The position numbers and the translations under genes were made by a program. The notes beneath the pieces are model-generated. The model was not told the origin of the DNA. It saw nothing but the letters and a program-made list of their open reading frames with translations, and ran no database searches. From a bacterium (GTDB lineage Bacteria; Desulfobacterota; Binatia; HRBIN30; CADEER01), in NCBI GenBank assembly GCA_019637795.1, contig JAHBUY010000006.1, positions 50,330 to 114,329 of the forward strand: 64,000 nucleotides of DNA, in the 5' to 3' direction. Positions 55,559-64,000 of this stretch are shown in pieces (the stretch's first letter is position 1; every line of letters begins with the position of its first letter).

Positions 55559-57877
55559 GTGCCGCGTCCGGCGCCCCTCTTCCCCGCCGCGCTGCGCCAG
55601 GAGCTGGCGCCGACGCCCGGCCGCTGGCGGCAGTCGCTGCTCGTCGCCGCCTGCTCGAGCGTCGGCCTGCTGGTGGCGACGGCGCTGCAGTTCGCCACCT
55701 TCCCGGCGCCGCTGCTGGCCTTCCGCGGCGCCCTGCCGACCACCGCCCACAGCGTCGCGCTGCTGCTGCTGCGCCTGGCGGCGATCGCCGGCGGCGGCAT
55801 CGCCGGCGTCTGGCTCGCCGGCGTCGCCGTGCAGGTGCCGTGGCTGCTGCTGCCGGCGTTCTTCCTCGTCATCACCGCCCTCATGTACATGGTGCCGATC
55901 CGCCAGAATCCCGTCGCCGGCTACTGCCTGGCGCTGATGGTGGTGGTCGTCACCTACGGCGGCATCTTCGCGCCCCTGCGGATCGGCGAGACGGCGCTGA
56001 CCCTCGGCGTCGGCTTCGCCATCGGCATCCTGGTGTCGGCGGGCTTCTGGTTCCTGCGCGCCCTGCCGCCGCCGCGCCAGCGGCTGGCCGTCGCGCTGGC
56101 GGCGCACTTCACCCGGCTGCGCCGGGTCCTCGCCGCGGCCGGGGCGCGCTTCCGCGCCGCCGAGCCGCTGCCGACCGGCGCCGAGACGCCGCCGCTGTCG
56201 GCCCTGGCGACGCACCTGCAACTGCTGTCGCTTGTGCGCATGCAGCACGGCGACCCCGAGCTCGCGCGCGCCTTCGTCTCGCTCATCACCGCCGGCGAGC
56301 GCCTGGCGCTGTTCGTCGAGACCGCCGACCAGCTCTCGCGGCTGCCCGGCGGCCGCACCATGCGCCGCCTGTGCGATCGCGAGCTGGGCGCGCTGCTCGA
56401 CGCCGTCGACGACGCCCTCGGCGCCTACGCGCTCGCCGCGCACACGCCGACGGCGCTGCTGGCGCACGATCTGGCGCCGGCGGCGCCGTGGCCGGATTTC
56501 GACGCCCTGGTCGCCGCCCTGCTCGCGCGCGAGCAGGCGTCTGCCGGGACGCCGGCGGTGGCGACGGTGGACGTCGCCGAGTCCGCCACCTTTCACGGCT
56601 TCGCGCAGGCGTTGCAGGGCGCCGCCGAGGTGCTGCACGCCCCGCCCGAGGCGCGCGAGGCGCTGCCGCCGGATGGCGGGCCGCCGGCGCCGAGACGCCT
56701 GCTGCCGCCATTTGACGCCTACGCGGCGCAGTTCGCGGCGAAGATCGGCCTCGCCTGCACGCTGTCGCTGCTGATCGGCGTCGTCGCGCACCAGCCGGCG
56801 CTGGAGACCGCGGTGCTGAACCCGCTCATCCTCGCCCAGGGCAGCTACGGGGCGACCCTGCGCCAGACCTGGCTGCGCCTCGGCGGCGTCCTGCTCGGCG
56901 GCGTCGTGGCGGTGCTGACCGTCATCGCCTTCATGGCCAACACCAACGACGTCGCCCTGTGGCTGCTCTTCTTCTTCCTGCTGATGCTGCCCTGCGCCTA
57001 CGTCGCCCTGGGCGGCGTGCGCTATGCCTACCTCGGCCAGCAGAGCGCGATCACGTTCATGATCATCATGGTGGCGCAGCGCCCGGTCACCGATCCGCAC
57101 GAGGCGCTGTGGCGCTTCTTCGGCACCGTGATCGGCGCCGCGACGCTGTTCGGCGTCTTCGCGATCCTCGCCCCCGACTACGCCGGGCGCCAGATCGTCG
57201 GCCGCTTCGCCGACCTGCTGCGCCTGCTGCTCGACGCCCACCCGCCGCACGCGGCGCCGGCGCCGCCGGCGGCCCGCGCCCGCGCCCTGCAGGAGCAGAT
57301 CACGGCGGCGCTCGCCGATGTCCTGCGCCTGATCGAAGAGGCGCGCTACGAAGGCGCTGCCAGCGGCGTCGACCCCGATGCCGCCGCGCAGGCGGCCGGC
57401 CAGGTGCGGCGCATCGCCCACCGCCTCGCCCTCGCCCGCCGTTCGCGCCGCGACCGACCGCCACTGCCCGCCGCCGCCGCGGCGCCGCACGCCGTCCTCG
57501 ACGCGGCCCTCCGCGCCCGCCTGCAGCGCCTGCTGGCGATGCTCGACGCCCGCCACCATCGCGACCGTCCCGGCTCGCCGCGCCACGCCGCCGCCTGCGC
57601 CGCCGCCCGCGCGGTCGCCGGCGGCGAGCGGCGCGCGCTCGACGCGCCGCTCGCCGCCTTCGTCGCCGCCGCCGATGCCGTGCGCCATGCCCCGCCGAGC
57701 GGCTGGACGCGCCAGCACGTCGAGGCGCTGATGGCCGAGGTCGGACACCTGCAGCGCATCTGCGCCCTGTTGCCGGCGCTCGAGGAGCAGCTCGAACGAA
57801 CCATCCTGCCCGACGCCGCGCGCCTCGCCGCCGGACGGCCGATGCGACCCGGTGTCGCGGCGCTGCTGCCGTCGTAG
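55559..57877 (+). CDS. FUSC-family inner-membrane efflux protein (MdtO/AaeB-like)
   Basis: The 772-residue protein has two six-helix blocks, roughly 25-170 and 380-540, each followed by a soluble helical domain. AAQFAAKIGLACTLSLLIGV and YAYLGQQSAITFMIIMVAQR belong to the FUSC fusaric-acid/aromatic-acid exporter family. With YtcA-, HlyD- and TolC-type partners it forms an MdtNOP/AaeAB-like set probably exporting aromatic acids or drugs. Starts with GTG. Confidence 0.9.
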   Translation: MPRPAPLFPAALRQELAPTPGRWRQSLLVAACSSVGLLVATALQFATFPAPLLAFRGALPTTAHSVALLLLRLAAIAGGGIAGVWLAGVAVQVPWLLLPAFFLVITALMYMVPIRQNPVAGYCLALMVVVVTYGGIFAPLRIGETALTLGVGFAIGILVSAGFWFLRALPPPRQRLAVALAAHFTRLRRVLAAAGARFRAAEPLPTGAETPPLSALATHLQLLSLVRMQHGDPELARAFVSLITAGERLALFVETADQLSRLPGGRTMRRLCDRELGALLDAVDDALGAYALAAHTPTALLAHDLAPAAPWPDFDALVAALLAREQASAGTPAVATVDVAESATFHGFAQALQGAAEVLHAPPEAREALPPDGGPPAPRRLLPPFDAYAAQFAAKIGLACTLSLLIGVVAHQPALETAVLNPLILAQGSYGATLRQTWLRLGGVLLGGVVAVLTVIAFMANTNDVALWLLFFFLLMLPCAYVALGGVRYAYLGQQSAITFMIIMVAQRPVTDPHEALWRFFGTVIGAATLFGVFAILAPDYAGRQIVGRFADLLRLLLDAHPPHAAPAPPAARARALQEQITAALADVLRLIEEARYEGAASGVDPDAAAQAAGQVRRIAHRLALARRSRRDRPPLPAAAAAPHAVLDAALRARLQRLLAMLDARHHRDRPGSPRHAAACAAARAVAGGERRALDAPLAAFVAAADAVRHAPPSGWTRQHVEALMAEVGHLQRICALLPALEEQLERTILPDAARLAAGRPMRPGVAALLPS

Positions 57878-57938
57878 ACCGCCTCGCCGCCCCTGGTGGC
57901 TGGCCAGCCGCCAACCCGCCTGGTATGGCGCCGGACGC

Positions 57939-58316
57939 ATGGGGAGGCTGGCAGCGCTCGTCGCCGCGGTCGTCGTCTGGGCGGCGCCGGTCCACGCCGA
58001 CCAACCCGGGGACTGGGCGCGTCGCATCGAGCTGCCGACCTTCGCCGGCGAGGGCCCCTTCGTCACCGTCCCCGCCAACGTCGTCGGCATGCCGACCATG
58101 ATCCTGTTCGGCGGCGCCGCCACAGCGGTGTGCACGCCCTTCGACCTGCTGCGCGGCCTCAGCGTCGGCGCCGGCTACGGCACCGTCGCGGCCGCCTGCG
58201 CCGGCCGCGCCGGCGAGCTCGCCGGCAGCGCCGCCTACATCATCGGCGGCGCGCCGTTCTGGGTGGCCAAGCAGGTGTTCTGGAACGCCCCACGGGCGCT
58301 GATCGGCCGCGGCTGA
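57939..58316 (+). CDS. small exported protein of unknown family
   Basis: The ATG at 57939 (MGRLAALVAAVVVWAAPVHA, cleavage near HA-D) gives 125 residues. After the signal peptide comes a globular part with TFAGEGPFVTVPANVVGMPT and a hydrophobic GSAAYIIGGAPFWVAKQVFW near the C-terminus. The family is not recognised. It is 61 bases after the FUSC gene on the same strand, so it might be an accessory to the exporter or an independent gene. Confidence 0.65.
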   Translation: MGRLAALVAAVVVWAAPVHADQPGDWARRIELPTFAGEGPFVTVPANVVGMPTMILFGGAATAVCTPFDLLRGLSVGAGYGTVAAACAGRAGELAGSAAYIIGGAPFWVAKQVFWNAPRALIGRG

Positions 58317-58600
58317 GCGGCGCGGACGACCGCCCCGGATCGCGACTGAGCCAAGCCGCGCGCGGAGCCGCGGCGGTGGAAACAATCCCGGCGCTGTGAT
58401 TCGAGTGCGGGATGGGGTCGCTGCAGGCGGCGTTCGCTCGGCTGGCGCCGCCGCCGGCACACGGCAGCGCGGCGACGTGGCCGCCGCGCGCCGGTGAAGG
58501 GGAGGCCGAACCGGGCGCATTTCGGGAGATGGCCCCCACCCTCGCCGCAGGTGGCAGACCCCGAGCGCGCCGAGCGCGAGCTGGTCGAGCGGCGCCGGTG

Positions 58601-60940
58601 ATGACGCCCGCCCGTCTGCTTCTCGTCCTCCTCCTCGCCGCCGCCCTCGCCGCCTGCGGCGACTCCGACGCCGCGCCGCGCGCCACCCCGAGCGCGCTGC
58701 CCAGCGCGACCCACACCGCGAGCGCGACCGAGACCGCGACCGCGATTCCAACGGCGACCCACGGCGTCACCGCCCGCCCCACCGCCACCGCGCCGCCGAG
58801 CGCCACCGCGACGGCGAGCTCGACCGCGACGGCGAGCGCGACGCCGCCGCCCAGCGCGACACCGACCGATACCCCTGACGGGTTCGTCGCGGCGGCGATC
58901 GCCCGCCAGCGCCAGCTCGACTACCTGCGCTACGCGACCACCCGGCTGTTGCCCGGCAGCATCACCAACGTCATCGCCCACATGCAGCGGGCTCGCGTCG
59001 ACCCGACGTTCGCCGTCACTCCCGGCGCGGTGCCGGCGGATGCCTGGGACGCCATCTTCCGCAAGCTCGAGACCCTGCAGGACACGCGCGATTTCGAGGC
59101 CATCGAGCTGGTCACCGTGCTCTACGACTACGCCGATGACCCGCTGCTCGCCCCGGGGCTGAGCGAGAAGGTCGAGCAGGCGCTGTTGACGTTCAAGTTC
59201 TGGTACACCGAGCCGACCCCCGAGGGCGCGATCGACGAATCCTACTACTGGACCGAGAATCACCAGGCGCTCTACCACGCCATCGAGTACCTGGTGGCGC
59301 AGCGCTATCCCGACCGCGCCATCGGCCGCGATGGCCGCAGCGGCGCCGAGCACCTGGCGCACGCGCGCGACCTGCTCCTGCAGTGGCTCGACTTCCGCGC
59401 CCGCTACGGCTTCACCGAGTGGCACTCCAACGTCTACTACCAGGAGGATCACGACGCGCTGCTGACCCTGGCGGAATTCGCCGCCGACCCGGCCATCCAG
59501 CAGCGCGCCGCGGCGATGCTCGACGTGCTGCTCTTCGATCTCGCCGTCCACACCCACCGCGGCAACTTCGGCGTCACCCACGGCCGCTCGTACAAGAAGG
59601 ACAAGATGAGCGGGCGCGACGACGACACCTGGAACGTCGTCCGTCTGCTCTTCGACCGCAGCGAGGGCGACTACACCTCGATCGGCGACAGCGCCGCGGT
59701 GTTCCAGGCGCGGGCGACGCGCTATCGCCTGCCGGAGGCGATCTGGCGCGCCGGCCGCAGCTCCGCCACGCTCATCGATCGCGAACGCATGAGCCTGCCG
59801 CTCGCCGAGAACGGCCCCTACGTCGAGCATCCCGTGGCGCCGGGCGGCTACTCGTTCAGCGATCCGCGCGACCTGCCGATCTGGTGGGGGATGCAGGCGC
59901 TCACCGCCTGGGAGGTGGTGCCGCTCACCGTGCAGACCATCGACCAGTACGACCTGTGGGACACCCAGCTCTTCTCGCGCTTCCGCGCCCTGCGGCCGCT
60001 GACCGCCGACATCGTCGCGGCGCAGAAGCTGTCGGCGCTGCTCGGCCCGCTGATCAACTTCGGCCTGCTGGAAGAGGTCAACACCTACACGTACCGCACG
60101 GCGGACTACCTGCTGTCGAGCGCGCTCGATCACCGTCCGGGGGCGCTCGGCGGCCAGATCCACGCCTGGCAGGCGACCTTCGGCGCCGATGCGATCCTGT
60201 TCACGCAGCATCCGGCGGTGCCGATCGTGCAGTCGACCGCCTGGCGCGACGACCCCGATCCCGGCTACTGGACGGGCGAGGCGTCGCTGCCGCGCAGCGC
60301 ACAGGTCGAGAACGTGGCCATCCACATCTACGCGCCGCAGTACCCGGGCATGAACCCGCCGCCGCTCGATGGCTTCCGCTACGAACCCTACACACACGCC
60401 TACGTGCCGCAGGACCACTTCGACGAGGTGGCGCAGGACGGGCCGTGGACGTTCGTCCGCAGAGCCGACGGCTACGCCGCCCTCTACTCGTATCGACCGA
60501 CCGAATGGATCGTCGTCGACCCGGCGCTGGTGGCGACCAATGGCATGACCCGGCCGTTCGACCTGCGAGCCAACGGCGGTCCGGACAACGTCTGGATCAT
60601 CGAATGCGGACGCGCCGCCGACTGGGGCAGCTTCGACGCCTTCCGCGCCGCCGTCGCCGGCGCCGCCGTCAGCGTGGCGCCGCGACCGCCGGTGGACGGT
60701 CGGCTCGACGGCTTCGACGTCACCTACGATTCCCCCAGCCAGGGACGGCTCGCCTTCGGCTGGCAGGCGCCGTTCACGCGCGATGGCATCGCGCTGCCGA
60801 TCCGCGACTTCCCGCGCCGCGACAACCCCTGGTCGCAGACCGCGTACGGATCGCCGCGCACGGCGATCGACGTCGAGGGCCATCGCGTCGACCTCGACTT
60901 CGAGCTGGGCACCCGCCGCATCAGCGCGGCGGACCACTGA
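58601..60940 (+). CDS. large lipoprotein with Thr/Pro-rich linker and alpha-toroid-like domain
   Basis: The ATG at 58601 (MTPARLLLVLLLAAALAACG, lipobox LAAC with Cys19) gives 779 residues. A linker to about 90 is made of repeated TAT/SAT units. The body (from 95) is rich in Trp and Tyr with helices such as TENHQALYHAIEYLVAQRYP and SNVYYQEDHDALLTLAEFAA, and HGRSYKKDKM. It resembles alpha/alpha-toroid carbohydrate-active enzymes but no family is certain. It should sit in the outer membrane or on the surface. Confidence 0.7.
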   Translation: MTPARLLLVLLLAAALAACGDSDAAPRATPSALPSATHTASATETATAIPTATHGVTARPTATAPPSATATASSTATASATPPPSATPTDTPDGFVAAAIARQRQLDYLRYATTRLLPGSITNVIAHMQRARVDPTFAVTPGAVPADAWDAIFRKLETLQDTRDFEAIELVTVLYDYADDPLLAPGLSEKVEQALLTFKFWYTEPTPEGAIDESYYWTENHQALYHAIEYLVAQRYPDRAIGRDGRSGAEHLAHARDLLLQWLDFRARYGFTEWHSNVYYQEDHDALLTLAEFAADPAIQQRAAAMLDVLLFDLAVHTHRGNFGVTHGRSYKKDKMSGRDDDTWNVVRLLFDRSEGDYTSIGDSAAVFQARATRYRLPEAIWRAGRSSATLIDRERMSLPLAENGPYVEHPVAPGGYSFSDPRDLPIWWGMQALTAWEVVPLTVQTIDQYDLWDTQLFSRFRALRPLTADIVAAQKLSALLGPLINFGLLEEVNTYTYRTADYLLSSALDHRPGALGGQIHAWQATFGADAILFTQHPAVPIVQSTAWRDDPDPGYWTGEASLPRSAQVENVAIHIYAPQYPGMNPPPLDGFRYEPYTHAYVPQDHFDEVAQDGPWTFVRRADGYAALYSYRPTEWIVVDPALVATNGMTRPFDLRANGGPDNVWIIECGRAADWGSFDAFRAAVAGAAVSVAPRPPVDGRLDGFDVTYDSPSQGRLAFGWQAPFTRDGIALPIRDFPRRDNPWSQTAYGSPRTAIDVEGHRVDLDFELGTRRISAADH

Positions 60941-60959
60941 GGCGCACGGAGGAGAGAAC

Positions 60960-61934
60960 ATGGAATTCGGAGTGCAGATCAGCAGTGCCGGCCTGGCCGA
61001 GATGAAGGCGCTGGCCACCCAGGCCGAAGCCCTCGGCTTCGGCGTCCTGATGCTCGCCGATCACATCGTCTACGAGGGCCCGGAGAAGCAGATCGACACC
61101 AGTTGGCCGTCCTACGACGCCATGGTGCGGGCGGCGCTGCTGCTCGAAGCGACCAGCCGCGTCCGGGTCGGGCACCTCGTGCTCTGCAACCTGTTCCGCC
61201 ATCCGGCGATCACCGCGCAGGGCATCCTGACGCTCGACCACCTGAGCGGCGGCCGCGCCTTCTGCGGCATCGGCACCGGCTGGACGGCGACCGAGTTCGC
61301 CATGACCGGCATCCCCTACCCCGACATGCCGACGCGTCTCGAGATGCTCGACGAGGCGCTGACGGTGATGAAGATGCTGTGGAGCCAGGAACGCACCACC
61401 TTCACCGGGCGGCATTACCAACTGCGGGACGCGATCCTGTCGCCGAAGCCGGCGCGCCAACCCGAGATCCTGCTCGGCGGCGGCGGCAAGGGGCTGCTGC
61501 GGGTCGCCGCCAAGCACGCCGACGTGGTGAACATCATCGCCGCGGTCGGCGCCAACGGCTACATCTCCACCGCCGAGGCGGCCAAGCTCACCGACGAGAG
61601 CTTCCGCGCCAGGGTCCGTTTCCTGCGCGAGGAGGCGGCGCGCCACGGCCGCGACGGCGACGCCATCCGCATCAGCAACGTCGCCTTCACCACCATGCTC
61701 ACCGACTCGGCCGAGCAGACCCGCAACGCCTGCGAAGCGCTGGCCGGCTTCTTCCGCATCCCGGCCGACGCGGTGCCGCGGGCGCCGCTCGCCCTGGTCG
61801 GCACCCCGGACGCGGTCGCCGCCGAGATCGCACGCCGGGAGCGCGACTGGGGCGTGTCGCAGATCGTCTTCTCCGCCCGCGAGCCCGGCCTGATCGAGCG
61901 CCTCGCCAAGGACGTCCTGCCGCTGGTGCGATAG
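60960..61934 (+). CDS. LLM-class F420-dependent oxidoreductase (TIGR03619-like)
   Basis: The ATG at 60960 follows GGAGGAGAGAAC. The 324-residue protein has EFGVQISSAGLAEMKALATQ, GFGVLMLADHIVYEG, RVGHLVLCNLFRHPAITAQG and GGRAFCGIGTGWTATEFAMT, with PEILLGGGGKGLLRVAAKHA, of the luciferase-like TIGR03619/03621 type. It likely uses F420. It follows the large lipoprotein gene by 19 bases and may share its transcript. Confidence 0.9.
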   Translation: MEFGVQISSAGLAEMKALATQAEALGFGVLMLADHIVYEGPEKQIDTSWPSYDAMVRAALLLEATSRVRVGHLVLCNLFRHPAITAQGILTLDHLSGGRAFCGIGTGWTATEFAMTGIPYPDMPTRLEMLDEALTVMKMLWSQERTTFTGRHYQLRDAILSPKPARQPEILLGGGGKGLLRVAAKHADVVNIIAAVGANGYISTAEAAKLTDESFRARVRFLREEAARHGRDGDAIRISNVAFTTMLTDSAEQTRNACEALAGFFRIPADAVPRAPLALVGTPDAVAAEIARRERDWGVSQIVFSAREPGLIERLAKDVLPLVR

Positions 61935-61949
61935 CGTCGCGGTCCGCCG

Positions 61950-61990
61950 CGGGATGCCAGCATCGACTCGCGGAGGCGGCTGGCATCCCG
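61950..61990. terminator. strong hairpin between convergent LLM and P-type ATPase genes
   Basis: CGGGATGCCAGC (61950-61961) and GCTGGCATCCCG (61979-61990) are perfect 12-base inverted arms with a 17-base loop. The hairpin sits 16 bases after the LLM stop and before the converging ATPase stop at 62074. There is no T-run, so it may work as a bidirectional terminator or mRNA end stabiliser. Confidence 0.5.
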
Positions 61991-62073
61991 CCCGCCCCCA
62001 GGGATGCGTCCGGATCCGTGGCGCGGCTCCGCCGTGGTTTCGCGGCGCCGGCCGCGCCGGGACATCCTGGCGT

Positions 62074-64000
62074 CTACTCGGACGGACCGCCCGCAGGCGG
62101 GCGCCGCGGCCGTGGCGCGTCGCCGGAGCGGCGCCTGCCGGCCCACTTCATCACCTCGAACGCGACGGTCGCGGCGGTCGCGGCGCCGACGCAGACCGCG
62201 ACGTCGAGCGGGTGCAGGACGGTGAACTGAAAGGCGGCGCGCACCGGCGGCAGGAGGATGACGAGGGCGAGCAGCGCGACGGCGCCGCCGCAGACCAGCC
62301 AGGCGGTGGGATTGGCGACGCGCAGGGTGCTGAGCAGGCTGCGGTGCAGGGAGCGGTTGCTGAGGATGAGGCCGACGTAGGACAGCACCAGGGTCGCGAA
62401 GGTCAGGGTCCGCGCGTCGGCGGGCTCGAGCCCCCGCGCCAGCGCCACCGCGAACACCGCCAGCACGGCGCCGACGACGCCGAGCCCCTGCAGGACCCCG
62501 GACGTCACCATGGCGCGCGACAGCAGGGGCTCGCCGGCCGGGCGCGGCGGTCGATCCATGATGTCCGGCTCCTCCGCCTCCGACTCGAACGCCAGCGCGC
62601 AGGCGGGATCGATCACCAGCTCGAGAAAGGCGATGTGCAGCGGCGACAGCACCAGCGGCCACTTGAGCAGCAGCGGGATCAGCGCCACGCCGGCGATCGG
62701 GATGTGCACCGCGATGATGAACACCATGGCGCGCCGCAGGTTGTCGTAGATGCGGCGGCCCATGCGGATGCCGGCGACGATCGACGCGAAGGCGTCGTCG
62801 AGCAGCACCACCGCGGCGGCCTCGCGCGCGACGTCGCTGCCGCGGCCGCCCATGGCGATGCCGATGTGCGCCGCCTTCAGCGCCGGGGCGTCGTTGACGC
62901 CATCGCCGGTCATCGCCACCACCGCGCCCGCGGCCTTGAGGGCGTTCACCAGGCGCAGCTTCTGTTCGGGCAGGACGCGGGCGAAGACCTGGGTGGTGCG
63001 CAGGCGGGCGGCGAGCGCCGCGTCGTCGAGCGCATCGAGCTCGGCGCCGACCAGCGCCGCGCCCTCGGCGAGGCCGATCTCGGCCGCGATGCGCTCGGCG
63101 GTCAGCGGATGGTCGCCGGTGATCATCACCACCCGCACGCCGGCCCGCCGGCTCTCGGCGACCGCCTGCCGCACGTCGGCGCGCGGCGGGTCGGCCAGCC
63201 CGACGAGCCCGAGGCAGTCGAAATCGAACTGGTGCGGATCCGCGGGCAGCTCGGCGGCCTCGCAGTAGGCGCGCGCCACGCCGAGCACGCGCAGGCCGTC
63301 GGCGGCCATCGCGGCCACCCGCGCCGCCATCCGCTCGCTCGCCGCGGCGTCCAGGTGGCAGAGATCGGCGATCGCCTCCGGCGCGCCCTTGGCGGCGATC
63401 AGCGCCCGCCGCGCGTCGGGGGCGCGCCAGACCTCCGAGAGCGCCAGCCGGTCGCGCGCGAGCGGATACTCGCGCAGCCGCTCCCAGTCGTCGTGGACGT
63501 GCTCGGTGCCGGCGAGGGCGCGGGCGGTGAGCTCGTCGCAGGCGCGCTCCATCGGGTCCACCGGGTCGCGCTGGCTGGCCAGGCGCAGCGCCTCGGCGAG
63601 GTCGTGGAAACGCTCGGGGAGCGTCACCGGCCCTTCGGCGGCGACTGCCAGGCGCTCGCCGCCGACGTCGAGCTGCGCCACCGCCATGCGGTTGCGGGTG
63701 ATGGTGCCGGTCTTGTCGGCGCAGAGCACGGTCGCCGCCCCCAGCGCCTCGATCGCCAGGGAACGACGGGTCAGCACGTTGCGGCGCGACAGGCGCCACG
63801 CGCCGAGGGCGAGGAAGACGGTGAGGACGACCGGGAACTCCTCCGGCGTCATCGAAATCGCCAATGCGACGCCGGCGAGCAGTCCCTGCAGCCAACTGCC
63901 GACCAGACCGGCATAGAGCACCGCGACGAGCAGGCAGACGGCGACGCCGAACACGGCCGCGACCAGCACCACGCGGCGGATCTCGCGGTGCAGCGGCGTG
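62074..64000 (-). CDS. cation-transporting P-type ATPase (5' end beyond the window)
   Basis: The frame is open to the right edge, so the N-terminus, including the actuator domain, lies outside. Visible parts include the fourth membrane helix with SMTPEEFPVVLT, the phosphorylation motif VLCADKTGTITRN, the ATP-binding domain with SKGAP-like AAKGAPEA, the hinge MTGDGVNDAPALKAAHIGIA, and six C-terminal helices. SMTPEEFP and the general layout suit the calcium/magnesium or proton-pump-like P2/P3 group. The ion carried is uncertain. Confidence 0.92.
   Translation of the reverse strand, partial: TPLHREIRRVVLVAAVFGVAVCLLVAVLYAGLVGSWLQGLLAGVALAISMTPEEFPVVLTVFLALGAWRLSRRNVLTRRSLAIEALGAATVLCADKTGTITRNRMAVAQLDVGGERLAVAAEGPVTLPERFHDLAEALRLASQRDPVDPMERACDELTARALAGTEHVHDDWERLREYPLARDRLALSEVWRAPDARRALIAAKGAPEAIADLCHLDAAASERMAARVAAMAADGLRVLGVARAYCEAAELPADPHQFDFDCLGLVGLADPPRADVRQAVAESRRAGVRVVMITGDHPLTAERIAAEIGLAEGAALVGAELDALDDAALAARLRTTQVFARVLPEQKLRLVNALKAAGAVVAMTGDGVNDAPALKAAHIGIAMGGRGSDVAREAAAVVLLDDAFASIVAGIRMGRRIYDNLRRAMVFIIAVHIPIAGVALIPLLLKWPLVLSPLHIAFLELVIDPACALAFESEAEEPDIMDRPPRPAGEPLLSRAMVTSGVLQGLGVVGAVLAVFAVALARGLEPADARTLTFATLVLSYVGLILSNRSLHRSLLSTLRVANPTAWLVCGGAVALLALVILLPPVRAAFQFTVLHPLDVAVCVGAATAATVAFEVMKWAGRRRSGDAPRPRRPPAGGPSE

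Noticed and set aside
58690..58875. Repetitive GC-rich tract as a CRISPR or minisatellite
   Set aside because: It encodes the Thr/Ala/Pro linker of a lipoprotein; the repeats are codon-level and irregular.

Overview
The window is 64 kb of very GC-rich bacterial chromosome, almost fully coding. A diderm cell is implied by an OmpA-family protein (25286-26299), a TolC-type lipoprotein with its inner-membrane partners (52742-57877) and several exported lipoproteins. F420-type luciferase-like oxidoreductases, secreted proteins with paired dockerin-like EF-hand repeats ending in Cys-Gly-Gly, threonine/proline-rich lipoprotein linkers and a Ku/LigD pair together suggest an uncultured, delta-proteobacteria-like lineage (Binatota would fit). 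No rRNA or ribosomal protein is present, so that placement is inference. Several very long open frames opposite real genes are GC-driven shadows and are left out.

Layout. 1-6447: a light/B12-type regulon. A CarH-like MerR regulator heads a leftward operon (unknown protein, CfaS-like methyltransferase, FAD oxidoreductase, DUF1365). A repeat-rich intergenic region separates it from a rightward pair: a decayed SDR/SRPBCC remnant and a second CfaS-like methyltransferase. 6517-12954: an inositol-phosphatase-like protein, an MFS carrier, a VapBC module, a ketopantoate-reductase-like protein, a DUF1614 protein, a rhomboid protease and a tandem EthD protein. 13006-17393: non-homologous end joining, with Ku and LigD divergent and a HTH-TPR protein next to ku. 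17426-21034: an ECF sigma factor, an SLC13 carrier, and a membrane anti-sigma-like protein with an extracellular dockerin-like motif coupled to a secreted cohesin-like protein. 21119-26299: MFS carrier, exported metallo-hydrolase, DinB, GFA-family protein, OmpA.

26477-35834: the order tadA, tRNA-Ser, (tRNA-Ser), SRP RNA, dnaX, ybaB, recR, all leftward, looks like one ancestral block split by 5.8 kb of accessory DNA between the two tRNA-Ser genes. That DNA holds an RDD protein, an LLM oxidoreductase, a cluster of secreted proteins including an HExxH metallopeptidase-like protein, and a decayed integrative element. The element is bounded by tRNA-Ser(CGA) and an imperfect copy of the tRNA 3' end, and contains a frameshifted tyrosine-integrase remnant and a frameshifted cargo gene.

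36045-64000: a sensor kinase, NnrU-like and flavin reductase proteins, a fused malonate-decarboxylase beta/gamma-like protein, a racemase-family protein and beta-carbonic anhydrase, a small membrane/CMD operon, a PDZ protein, the zwf-glk-methyltransferase operon, a polytopic membrane protein, a BrnTA module with a palindromic operator, VOC and metallo-beta-lactamase-fold proteins, a ferric-reductase-like protein, superoxide dismutase, an MdtNOP/EmrA-type efflux set, a large unknown lipoprotein, a second LLM oxidoreductase, and a P-type ATPase that runs off the right edge. The best candidates for little-described biology are the CarH-controlled lipid cluster with its remnant gene, the dockerin/cohesin-like sigma-factor system, the HTH-TPR protein at the Ku locus, and the orphan MdcDE fusion. 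No CRISPR array or prophage was seen.
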